This document shows positions 51,904-64,000 of a DNA stretch of 64,000 nucleotides, piece after piece. Numbering within the stretch: the first letter of the stretch is position 1; every line of letters starts with the position of its first letter. Where the stretch lies: assembly GCA_003993805.1 (NCBI GenBank), contig RSEF01000006.1:23141676-23205675 (forward strand), read 5' to 3'. The notes beneath the pieces were generated by a model. The model saw nothing but the letters and a program-made list of their open reading frames with translations. It was not told where the DNA came from and ran no database searches. This DNA comes from Himantopus leucocephalus. Its lineage: Eukaryota; Chordata; Aves; Charadriiformes; Recurvirostridae. The position numbers were made by a program, and so were the translations under genes.

Positions 51904-54900
51904 TGCTTCGCTACAGAAAAAAAATAACATCAGTCTTCCAATTAAAGAAAAAATACAGCTATTAGTATAGGTACAGTTAACATTTATAAGACAATTCACT
52001 GTCAGTAGATGAAATTCCCACTGTGCTCCGGAACAAAAGTTACTCACTCTGAAGAGCCTAAAGTATCTCATATGCCTGGGATTTGGATAATAATAAGACT
52101 AAAGCCAAAAGTTAAACTTTCCCCTGAAGTTCAACTGTCCCTGTGATTTCTCATTTCCCTTTCCTTACTTCCTTCTGCCTCTTCCACAAGTCATCTTTAC
52201 TCTCTAGATGTTTACTCAACATTAAATATTTATCTGAATAGCTCTTTCTACTTTTTAATAGTGGAGTACTTTTCACCATCTTTATTTTATGATTTTTCCC
52301 TCTCCTGTCTTTCCCCAAGAAATACCCTAATAACAAGAATATTGCATATTCCTATTCTAAGCAGAATATTACAAAAAACAGCTGCTATAATCACATACCC
52401 AAATGCCTTAAAACAATTAAAAAATAAATAGTCTTGTAAATTTGGAAGCCATATGCACTTTGGGGACTGCTGAACGTCTAATTTTATAGATTTAGATTGA
52501 AGACTATATCCTTCAATCCTACAGTGTCTGTAGAGACTGAATCTCTAGACTGTGTTTGTTTTCTTCCATTTTTATTTCTAGATCCTGAAACTACCTTAAC
52601 AAAATTTCTGTAAAATATTTTCTATACATTTTGAGATTAATGCTATTTCTTTAAATTGGTAGCAGAACACTGAAAAGGAGCATTTTAGGAAAGGTAATTG
52701 AAACAGAGGCTCTGCATCTAAAGAAAAAAGATCATCTTCTATGGGATAATAAGGAATAAAGGAAAACCTGATTTTCTTTTTTCTGCTATAGTCTCCTTAG
52801 GCGAGTGAAGAAAATTACTACCGCTGATACCTTTTTATCATCGCACAAACTTCTAAAGGCGATAAAAATACTAAGAACTCACATATGTGATTGATGAACA
52901 CACTACCATGAACATCTTGCACAATAGTTCCTAAAATACAATCTTTTCACATCAGCCTACAATGCCAAAATAACTGAGTGAGCCTGGGTCACTTTACAAC
53001 TTCACTACTGCGATCTCATCTTAGACAAAATGCTACAGTCTTGCATCTTGGAAATTCTTTTACCTTGATGAGGAAAGAGAATTTTTAAGCTAGATGGCCT
53101 TCTTCCTTATTTTTCTTCTGTTTTCATTTAAAGCCCTCTCATCATTAACATCTGGCCAGCCTACAGGGTTGTCAGTTGAAAGGTCACCCTTCCACATTTG
53201 CACCACTAGTAGCTATCTCAAACACCTATTTTCCTGACAAGTACTTTAACATTTTTTTTCCATTTCACTGCTCACGATTTTATCTTCCTTAAACTTTCTC
53301 CTCAAAATCCTCTATGGCCCATAATAAATACAGACAAAGTTAACCACGCCTAACCAGATTGCAAGCCATAATCACTGGTTCTGCAATTGCTAAAATTTGT
53401 GGACAACCAGTAGTGTTTGTTCTTCTCCTTACTCAGCATCCCACCCTAACACACTTCTTTATGTTGTCTTTGGAACACTTAAATTGTAAGAGGCTGCATT
53501 TATAAACCTAGCTTTGGGCTCTCGATATTATTAGGGAATTTAAATGTTGAATAGTATATTCATCACCTGCTTTGAATAAACAGTGAGAGGGATCACTTCT
53601 TCTTTTTTATAGAGTAAGAATGCTGGCCAGCGTAATACGCAGGATTTGTACATGAGTGAATTTGTGATATTGCTGTCCGGGAGAAGGACACAGGGGATTA
53701 AAGGGCTAGCTGCTATCTGTGAAATGTTGTAAGTCTGCTGTGGTTATAAAGGGCAGGCTTCAGAAATCCCTCCTGACTTGTGTACACATCCTGTAGTTTA
53801 TCTTCTGATTGCACGTATTATTTGTGAACATGAATGTGTTACTAAAAATTCCTTGAAACATACCTCGTGTTTTTATATGATCTTTGGCTTCTAACTAAAA
53901 GAAGGGAAAGTAAACCAGATTAATACCTCATTCGTAACAGCTGCAGGCTTGGTCTCAGTCATTTACATTAAAGGTTTTTACTAGAAGATGGAGATAACCT
54001 CTCTCCCCAAAAGGTTGCAATCTTTGCGTTGCATTATGAAGTCAATTACGGAATATAAGGGAAAGTTATGGTGTGGGAATTTAGCCATAAATTAATGGAA
54101 TGATTACGAAAATGGAGTCCAGAAAAATTAAACATACTGTCACAAGTATAACAGCAATATATACTCCTTACAGAAATAAAGTAGTTCTCCTGAATACAGT
54201 AATTTTTAACTGAGGATATTGTATCTTGTCAAATGTTTTGGGTCATGCAGTGAGTGACACATTGTGTCATGAGGCTATGCAGTAGAAAAGTGCGAATTAT
54301 AGTATCAGTTTTCTTAAGTCAAGCTAAAGAACTTGCCTGGCATATGGATGTAGCGTAAAACTATAACTTTGCATTTATCTCTGCCTTTATAGTTGGTCTC
54401 CAAGGCTCTCCCTGTATTACTTCTGTTGCTCAGCACAGGGAATCACCAAACCCAGAAATGGAGTGGGAATGAAGTGTTCTGTACAGATTTTGTCAATTGA
54501 TGATGCGAAATAAATGAAACCTTTTTTTACTGCTACATATCAAAAAAGGAGAAAACGATCCTTTGATTGACATCAGTCATATCAACAACCTACTCATTTT
54601 CTTTTTCTTTGCAAATCCTTCTAAGTGCCAACAAAGACTCAAAGTGAATGAAACATACCTTTGGTTTACTGTTAGGCTAGGATATCCTTTGACCAGCTGA
54701 ACCCTTTCACAATGTACATATTTGGACTGGCCAAATCAACAAATAACGCTGCAAACATTTTCAAAGTGAAACTAGTAAAATTTCTATGGATTGTGATATT
54801 TGCAGAGCATGGAAGGTCCACTTAAGTACTTCTATAAAACATCTGCTTTTAATCTGTGTGATGTCTACAAAAAATGATTACCAGAGCTAATCTGCAGTTG

Positions 54901-57900
54901 TTTTCCAGGGATAATCACGATTTAAAAGGCTGAGGCTGATTCTGCAACTATTACTTAAGCAAAAGTTCCAGTTGACTTCAGTGACACAGCTCACAGATAT
55001 AAGGATTAATTGCATCAATAAGAGTTTCAGGATTAGGGCCAATACCCTTTATCCTGAATGGCTAAAAAATGATTGTATAGTTCCATCAGCATCAGCTGGA
55101 AATACTTATTTTAAATCCATAATCCAACAATCCTTGAAATTCAGAATAAAAATAAAAGTATTTACTAATGCTGTACACACGTTTTCAAGCTCGACTTTGA
55201 GAATAAAGTAAGAAAGGCAGAAATTCTAAAAGTACTTGCAATGATTTTGGCATTGATTTGACAGCACTGGAAATATTACAGCTCTGGCAATCATATCCCT
55301 AACACAAGAGAAATTTTTCCTTTGATTATGTGATTACTAAAGATGAAATAAATATATATCATCTCTGATGCTCATATATGTGTGTCTGTGTGTGTATGGC
55401 AGATACAATAGCCCCATAAGATTAAAAATAATTTACAGTTTACTATTGTATCCTGGGACAGGAGGGACTAACTATGGGGGATTTTATTTATTTCATTTTT
55501 ACACATGTGAAAAATATTCCAAGATTCCCCTTCCAAGAAAATCCACTCCACTGCCCTTGAGTCTGGAGCCAGCACCGCCATCTGCAAATGAGAGGTGTGA
55601 CTCTCCTATAGGCATTTAGATCAAGGGCTGCTGGAGTGTTTTACAGTCTTTACCTGTCTTGTCTCTCTAGTCAGCACTAAACCATGATTGCGGCAGAGCA
55701 CCACAGGAATCACTGATTGCAGCATGAATCTAAAGGTCTAACCCGTCATTACAGTAATTACATCTTTTTCTTTATCTTTCACTTCTCAGCAGAAAAGGGT
55801 TTTGTTGACTGAAGGCCAGATTCTTTATGCTATCCAGTCTTGTATTTCAGATTAGCTCTAGACTAGAAGACTGAGGACATACGGAGGAGGAATCAGGTTA
55901 CCCAAATACCACTGAATTAGAATATCACTTCAGAGTCCTTCTCACAGAAAGGATATCCATGCACATTTTAATGCATGGAGTGCCCCAAGACTCCTATAAA
56001 GTTGAAAAAGAAAATAGAAATTATTTTAATAACCGTTAGCTAAAATAGAAAAACACCAAGGTGCACGGAAGCTCTTAGGAAATGTTCCAATGCATATGCC
56101 CCTTAATATCTTTATAAAACAATTTATATCACACACATTAAATACTTTCTGCCTTTTTCCTTACAATTTAGTTCCTGAGATTTTAAAAATAGTTCTATTT
56201 TCCTTCTAATTTTGGCCTGCCTTTTTTGTTTACTGCCTTGAAAGATGGAAAGCAGAGGAATGTGAAGGAAATACTGCTCTCACTGGACATATATGGAATA
56301 CAAATGTTTGTAAAAGACATAACATACAACGTGTCTCACATTTAGAATGGACACTACTGTTTTCTGGGTGAACGATCAAAAGTAAGTCTGTAAAAGCTGG
56401 CCTGTGCAATAGATTTGTCTAAACACTACTGAAAGTTGGCTAGTCATTGGCCAACATGACCAGCACAAGGTACTGGAGACGTGATAAGAGAAAAATGAAG
56501 TTACGTCCTACCTGTTGCACTTTGTCCTGCACAACCTATAACCTGAGCAGCACAACTCTCGAGAGCTCAAGAGCTGCTAAGTGCAGAATCCTGGTTACTA
56601 CACTAGAGCATTCCGCTGTTCAGTTGACTGTAGACACAGCTTTCTGCTATACATTTTCTGGCCCTCATTAACTGGCTTTGTTTGACACTGGCAGCTTTTA
56701 CACAGTCAGAAATAGGAAAATCCACAGGTTTCTCCAGGTTGCCCACACATGAGTGCAGGATTACAGTGCTCACGTCTCAGGACCCACCATTGACTTCTGC
56801 CTCTCTCTTGGTAGAAATTCAGTTTGCTACAGTGCACCACAAGCTTCTGGGGCAGAAAAAAGCCATTTTGCTTCTTGTTAATCACTTGATTTATTGTATT
56901 GCCAATAGGCTTTTTATTTGAACTGTGCGTGCCTACAGAGTGCGGCACATCCTGCTGACAAAAGTGTGAGTTAGAGCTCTAATATTTGTATACAATCTCA
57001 GCGGGAAAGAAATGTGCATGGAAAGCACAGGGGGGGAAAGCTGAAAGTGAGGACAAAGTAGAGGAATTTGTCCAATAAAAAGGACAGATGAGGAAAAACA
57101 AATTGAAAAACATTAGTTAAAACTTTGAATTGCTGACACAGCAAATTATATCCGTTGATGTTTACTGAATGGAACTGAAGAAAAGAGAGTGATCTGAATT
57201 GCTGCGAAGCCAGTTTTGCCAAGAAGGGGAGGTACCAGTACACCAACGCCAATTTCTGTATTGCAAAATTTGCTGACAATAACGAAAGATTTAGTGTGTG
57301 GAAGGTCAGAGACAGCACCATATGCCAAGGAAGTCAAGAATGAATACAGAACTGGAGCCAAGCTTCAGTTTTAATAAAAGCTTTGCCTGGCTCCAATTTT
57401 AACATAATATCAAGAAAATACGGATGCCAACATGTATTAAACACATAAAAATAAGAAAAGTCTTTCGGGCTTGGGACAAGAAAGATTTGTATCATATTCA
57501 TTTACCACTCACTGCAGAAGAAAAAGGAGCTTCTGTTTGTGTAGTAGCTTCTTATTTCCATCAACTTCATAATGCTGGCAGGGCAAGGCATATTCCACAC
57601 CATTTTATCAGTCCCTTTCACCCTCCTACATGCTTTTCAGACAGGAACATAAAGCAGATGTATTTTTTTTGCAGCATCTCATAATTAAATCACAGGTTTA
57701 TGTTTATTTTGTAATGCTAAGTGCTACACTGCAATGGTAGCTACTAACCAAAGAGCAAGACTTCAGAGATGTATGCTGTTTTACTTTAAGTTACAAATTT
57801 TGTATTGCGTTTTACTCCTGCAAACTTCTGTAAAGCCATCAAAGTTGAGAAAAAGAGAGAGAAAGGGTATTTGACTCCTGAGCAGGTACGGCAGTCAGTG

Positions 57901-60900
57901 GACTGAGGCACCGATAAGAATGCTGCTGCAGGGAGCTAAACAGAAGTAGCAATCCCAGGATTTATCCTGAGTTAGAAGTACGGCGAGCCCAGGCTGTCAC
58001 AGTCCACTGCTACTGGTGCTTCAGTTATCTGGGTTAGCTAACCTCATAAATATACTCCATATCTACAAAACAGAAGATTAAATTCAGTGCAGTTGTGCCA
58101 AGAAGAGCTACAATCATAGCTGTGGATGACAGCCTCACTGAGAAGCACTTGGATTCCACAACTTCTCAGAATTAATTAATTAAAATAAGGTACACCTGTG
58201 TAGAAACTAAGGAAGGCTGAGCTTGAAAAGGTACAATTCACATCTAGTCACTTTTAGCAAATCCAAGTCATACAGGTCTCAGCCAGCACTCAACAGGTGG
58301 ATAAAAGTCCACCCATGACAGTTACTCAACCTGTCTTTCTCTACAGGAGTTTCCCCCAGATTTATAAGCCCCTGTGAAAATAAATCATCATTTTTGCACT
58401 GGGTGTAGGGGCTGGTGTGTATTGTGTCCAATACAACCATTTTAAGTGAGGGAGCAGTGGAAAACACTTTCTTATTTACTGATGATAACAGTGATTTACT
58501 TGGTAGGAAAGTAGAGGTAGAGAAATACCAAGGTAGCAGGTTTCACTTAATAGCATTTAACATAAACGCCAAATATCATAACATTCATTTGTAAAATGGC
58601 ATCAGGTACTTGAAAAATTTCCACAATACGAAATTCAAGGTTTCATTCCAGTTAATCAGTTAATCAAATGTATTATCTGCATGCAGGCAAAATAAAGCCC
58701 ATGTCTTGCATTGGCATAGCTAGCAGAAATTTAAAAAGAGTTTTTTCCATCACTGATTTCTTTCTTATCAAATAAAACCGCTGCCACTTTTCAATTTCTT
58801 ATTTTCAAATTGCCCCAGAAGTCTACTTTTGAAGCTGGGGAGCATTTGATTATTTGCCACATCCCAAGACTTGAAGACATATTGACAGCTATGGTATTGG
58901 AAGATTCATCAAGACAAATTTCTTCACTGGCAAGAGTCAGAAGCCATTGCTAGAAAGCTAATTTTGATTACTCAAATTATCCTTATGGCAAGCAAGCTGG
59001 CAGGCTCATAGCTATGCATACTCATTACAGCTTGCAGTTAATAAAAATGGCTGAGCAGTGGCACAGATAAAACACCTAGCTCTACGAAATATATTGCTTA
59101 TCTTTGTCCATCTGGGAAATGCAGTGGTAGCACTCGTCTTTCCAAACCTTAAGCACCACTAGCCAGCTTCTTTTTATTTTCATCTCATTACTACCCACTT
59201 AGACCAAGGAAGCATGGCAGCAGGAAGGCCCCAAGAGTGGCAGTGATTGCCCTTAATTGCCCAGAGTCCAGCAGGCTGCATGAGTACCCGTCTATACTGC
59301 GAGAATGCCGAATGAAAAAGAAATGTAAAAGTCATAAGAGATGCTGAACAAGTGACAGTTCTGTTCAAGTAAGGACTCGTCCCAGTCCTTGTATGAGATT
59401 TTTCCATTCCAAACTCTCTCAGCCCAGCTGACAGTGTCAGAAACTGCAGCTTTCTACAGCCATTTTTATACATATATTAAAGAAAGTGCTGTATGATGAA
59501 ATGTGCTATACGAATGTGAAATATCACTATGGTATACTTCACTTAATTAGAACAGAGGATGTTAGGATGGAGGCTTTATAAGGAACTTTCCCATGAGAAC
59601 AATTAAGATTACTTACACCAAACTGTAATCAGTGCTGCTAGCCGGACAATATTAACACAGGTACAGCAAAGAAGCTTATATGATTTTATCTAGGAACTAC
59701 CAGTATAAAATTTAACCCTAGCCTTTTAACATACATGTTACCATGATAAGAAAAAAGAATATATCTTCCAGGATACTCCATAAGCCTTAGTCAAGGCTGG
59801 GTGTCTTACCATTGCTTTGCTCATGAGCAACTAGCTTTTGGACACGGCCAGTCAAGGCTCCAAGGGCAGGTTTGAAGATTCAAGAAGGTTTGTTTCGCGG
59901 ATACTCTCCTCACTACATGTTAGCTAAATTTTCCTTTAGTTATTTTGAATGCTTTTTGGAACAAGGAGGCAAAGACAATGTAGAAAATCAGACAAAACCA
60001 TACATTAAAAATGGCTGTTATAGTTTAAAAGTAAGCTATGGGAAGAAAAAAAAATAGATACATTTCTAGCAACTAAATCAGCAAGATTTAAGGGGTGAAA
60101 AGCTCTGTTGAACTATATTTTCATGTGTGAGCATAGATACAAGAAAATACACAATAGTAAAACCTCATCCTTTAAGTTCCTCAAGTGACCATCATAATAC
60201 TTCTGTTATTTCACGTTTATAAGTTTTAAATGTTATTAATTTTGTGCCCTCAACCTTGCAGCAGTGTTCTACATTACCACTAAAGATAGTAGATAATAAT
60301 GTTTAATATTAAATATAGGGCACCATATTCCTTTTTTTTTTTCCAGTTTGAGACTGATCATATAAGGATGAGAAATCTAGAATTTGGAGCCAAAAGGTTG
60401 GAGCATTGTTGGTTTCATAATACCAAATGGTTATCTATTGAAAACTTTGATATTTAAAATGGGCCACTTAGCTCTGATAGAAAATGAATCTATCACACCC
60501 ATCTTTGAAAGATCCAAAATGTACAGTTACATTATTTGATTTATAGACATTCTCTTATTATCCATATTTTGTTATTAAAGAAAATCCTGAATTGCTAACA
60601 TTGTAAAATAGAAACAATTCCAAGAGGATTTAACTACAGCTAATTGTATCACTATCCATATTTTGCAAAGCCTAATCCTGTGAAAGGTTACTAACAGGAA
60701 TATTCCTATTTCAATATAATTAGACCTATTCATATGATTAGGCGCTCCCTGCAGAATTGGAGCTAAAGTCTTGATACTGCATATTCTGGAAGACAATGAT
60801 GCTCCGCATGAATGCAGCAGGCTATCTGTAGGCTGCCAAGAAACTGCAGGACTGGAATCTAAATCTGGATAATTAATCCATCATTCTTTGTACTTGAGAT

Positions 60901-63900
60901 TCTGAGTTTAGTCAGTTACTCCGTACTGAAAAAAAGCCCACAGTTCAATATTTACATTGTGCTAATGTGGTAAGAAGGACTTGTAAATGAAAAAAGAAAT
61001 GGTTGAAACAATAATCTCAAGGCCATTCCTAAGTTTAACCAAATAACAAATGAGAGAAAAAAACCCGTTGTGTGTACTATGAGAGAAATAAACAAAGGAA
61101 AAATGTTCCTTGTTAACTTTGATCCAGTATTTCTTATGGCAATACATTTCAAGCAGGAAAGAAAACTTTTAAGAACAATCTACGTATAGATGTGTACAAT
61201 TATCAGTTTAAGACTCAAAAGCCAATGTAGATAATTAATTTTTGTCACCATACGAAAAAAGAAGCTCCAAATCTCATTTCTCTGTTGGTATCCCTAGCAC
61301 AAAATATTTGACAGGACTCTTAAAAGCTGATGCAGAATGAAGCTGAATGCATTCAGTTGATTTCAGGCTTAAATTTAATTGTTGAAAAAGTCTCCTTTCA
61401 AAGACAGACTTTCCCAATATGAATCTATTTTTTTTTCTCTATTTTTGGCATTTTAAAAGTACATATTTCTTTCAAAGGTCTTACTATTGCACAGTGGAAA
61501 CAGACTTACTCTGCTAGAGATGAGGGGAAAACGAAGTGCAAGCACATCAGGTAAAATTATAAGGACATTTCAACGTATCGAACATCTAAAACATCACTAT
61601 TCCACCATTGCTGAGAAAGCAGTTAAAGCCATGCTGTATTTTAAGAATATATGTCAAGGGAAAAAAAAAAAAAGCTGCTTCAGAAAATGAAAGTACTTTA
61701 TACAGGAAGTATAGAAAAGAAAATGTTCTCTTTTTCCCCGGTGGTATTACTGTAATTGATTTAAAATGTCTTGAATGTTCTAAATTTTTGTAGTATTTTT
61801 GGCAAGATTGCAAAAAAATTACTTATGAAAATAGACTAGGGAGCTGCACATGGCCCGAGAGAAATATACCTTAATGTTCTGCTCATATTTAAGCATGAGA
61901 ATTGCAGAGAGTGAGATGGTAAGGAAGGAGTAGGTGAGGTAAGTAAAAGCAAGGTAAGCGTTGGTAAGTAAGGATGAAAGTACTTCATACCTTTTTATGT
62001 AAAAAATTAAATCTTAAAATGGTCAAGAAACCTTTAAGAACACAAGCAGAAAAGTGCATAAAGCATATAAATGTACCCTCTTCTTTTTTTGCTTTGCGCC
62101 CGTTTCAGTGTGAACAGGTACGGAGCATCAGAGCAGAAAGTGCTTATGTTTTAACCTGACTCTCCTCCTTCAGCGGCTGAATACTCTGATTCTCAGTAAA
62201 GTGAGGCAAACTACAAAAAGCAAGGTGCTAGTTAAGTATAAGCAATTCCCTAACAACTATATCCCCTCCCTCCCAATATACTATTTAGATTTTCTATGAA
62301 ACATTTAATGAATTGTATTGCAGAATACAGAAGCCAGAAAACGATCTATCCTTTTGATTTGTATTCCTCGCTTTGAAGTACCTCTCCTAAGGAGGGAGTA
62401 TCAAAAAAGCGCATTTAAATAATATTTTATGAGTCATAAGTTGCTAATTTCACTCATGAGCTAACACTTTAAACTAAGGTCGTTTACAGAATTCAGAGAC
62501 TGAGTAATAATTCAAACACTGTTGGACACTCGCAACTTGTAGCTATTATCTTCCATTCTTTCTCACCTCTATTTCCAGGAGGATGGATTTTTATATTTCT
62601 TTAGTGGTAACGCTTTTTTTCAGTAGACAGCCCCCTAAGGCATGCTAGAAACCTAATAATACAAATTTTATACAGATAAAACTCCAGCTATGTATTTTGA
62701 GTGCTCATTCCCTGTCATCCATAGTGAAAGTCCTAATTGACTAGTAAATTATGAACCAACCCAAAGAATTTCTCACTACAAGTTTGATGTAAGCAGTTAC
62801 AATTCTATTTATCACAACCAGTGGGTGCACTACCCATCAATAGAATACACATATTTTGTCATAATACGTACTTTCAAAATAACACTGTAACAACTCCTCT
62901 AAGCCAGGTGAAACACATTACAGTTGATTTTCATGAACGTGGAGCACCCAGAGCAACAACAAAATTCAAAACCATCTTCTGGATACTCAGAGCCTCTGAA
63001 AAACAGGCTCCTGAGCCTCGGGATGCCACCCTACCCCCATTAAGGTAGATGACACACCACTTAAAAACAGATGCTGTCTCGGCCATGTTAATACAAGAAC
63101 AGAAAATGACTCAGCTGTGATATTTTGTTTGCCATTACTCTGTGCTTTACAAGTTCTATTTCCACCATATTTTCCCCTGAGACTGCATCTTAAAACGAAT
63201 GTATCAAACATTTGAGTTTATATCTGTTTCCTTACTCTGGAAGTTTCTTGACTGAGGGTGGTACACGAAGAAGAGGCATTAATACCAGCTTCGCTAACTG
63301 TGTCTGTCTGCCCTTGTTGATTAAATTATTGCAATGACATGGGGTTTTTTAGAGATGTGCACAATATAGGTGAATAAATAATACAGTATTTTAGAACTTC
63401 TCTTAACTCTTGTCCTGTTGTCCTGCAGCATTTCAACATGCAAGATTTTCTCACACACAATACAACACAGCAAATAAGGAAGCGGGAAATAGAAAAATTT
63501 GGCGCAGAAGCATAATAAAGATAGAAGCAACTGATTCATTTATTCCAAGAAAAAGACTTGTGCATAGCTTTCCATCAACACAGACGGAGAAAGAGGGTAA
63601 ACATGGTTTTGGGGGATTACATTTAGCCAATTCCTCATGAAAGGGTCAGATGCAAAGGGCCAGACTGAGCTCTGCTAACGTGGCCTGGGGGCCATTCAAG
63701 GCTGTTAAAGATTGCTTTATCAGGCTTACTGCCAGACTGCCTTATGGCAGGCTGCTAGGAAAGGCAAGGACAGGAATGGGAACAAGAACGGGAAGGGTGA
63801 CATGCAACACAACTAGCTTGCCTGAAGGTGCGGTGATGAGATGGTGTGGATTCGTACCTATCAAACCATCTGGTCGAGTAGAGAGAAGCAACTTGAAGAA

Positions 63901-64000
63901 AATCTAGGTGCCTCTCTACATTTAGACTTCTTGAGAACTGACAAGATATTACATCTAGTTCTTTTAACCAGTCTGCTTTATAGGTCCACGCAACAACATG

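Larger units (their letters stand above)
51571..64000 (-). other. Upstream intron, LRR exons not found
   Basis: At least 12.4 kb preceding the first Ig exon. I searched for LRR-type words and the LRRCT motif (CDCNILW-like) on the minus strand and found none. One CR1 fragment lies at 51822. Near 61918-61968 there is a cluster of GGTAAG words. The remaining sequence is AT-rich without recognised features. Confidence 0.6.

Noticed and set aside
57000..57361. Two overlapping minus-strand frames of 107 and 71 codons
   Set aside because: Different frames over the same DNA, no motif, no LRR pattern; not the missing upstream exons.
1..64000. CRISPR arrays, operons, rRNA or tRNA genes
   Set aside because: No regularly spaced direct repeats, no cloverleaf or rRNA-like sequence noticed; the window is vertebrate intronic DNA.

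Overview
The window looks like about 64 kb of a neoavian bird genome. It is AT-rich (roughly one third G+C by eye) and gene-sparse. It carries several CR1 LINE 3' ends, whose tail is built from ATTCTATGATTCT-like units on the sense strand. It also carries at least one avian ERV solo LTR of the type that opens TGTCCTGATTTTAGCTGGG and closes near AAACCATGATA. There is no sign of bacterial gene organisation, and the short open frames scattered through it are nearly all chance frames in intronic DNA.

One gene is recognisable, on the minus strand: the middle of an ADGRA-family adhesion GPCR (group III; relatives GPR123/ADGRA1, GPR124/ADGRA2, GPR125/ADGRA3). Six exons with GT-AG borders join in frame without a stop into 368 residues. 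In transcription order they are 51570-51357 and 39038-38874 (Ig-like domain and start of the hormone-receptor motif), 35491-35293 (rest of the HormR motif), and 33923-33774, 30897-30736 and 25765-25550 (GAIN region). I found no LRR exons upstream (51571-64000) and no GPS, 7TM or PDZ-tail exons downstream (1-25549). These probably lie outside the window on either side.

Paralogue assignment is an inference. From remembered family sequences, the exon lengths (66-residue HormR exon, 50-residue first GAIN exon) fit ADGRA2 better than ADGRA3, while the residues are a mixture of both. The AT-rich sequence and long introns argue against ADGRA2, which I believe sits on a GC-rich microchromosome in birds. 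An ADGRA1 that keeps the ancestral long ectodomain, which the mammalian protein lacks, is my favoured reading; ADGRA2 is the main alternative.

Layout from left to right: 1-25549, apparently intronic or 3' of these exons, with two CR1 fragments and an LTR at 18146-18634; 25550-39038, five exons with 1.4-5 kb introns, a second LTR interrupted by a 100-N assembly gap (26447-26621), a GC-rich island (about 28385-28830) and a CR1 copy (about 34295-34545); 39039-51356, a 12.3 kb intron; 51357-51570, the first Ig exon, whose 3' splice site abuts an AAAAC microsatellite; 51571-64000, upstream intron with one CR1 fragment.
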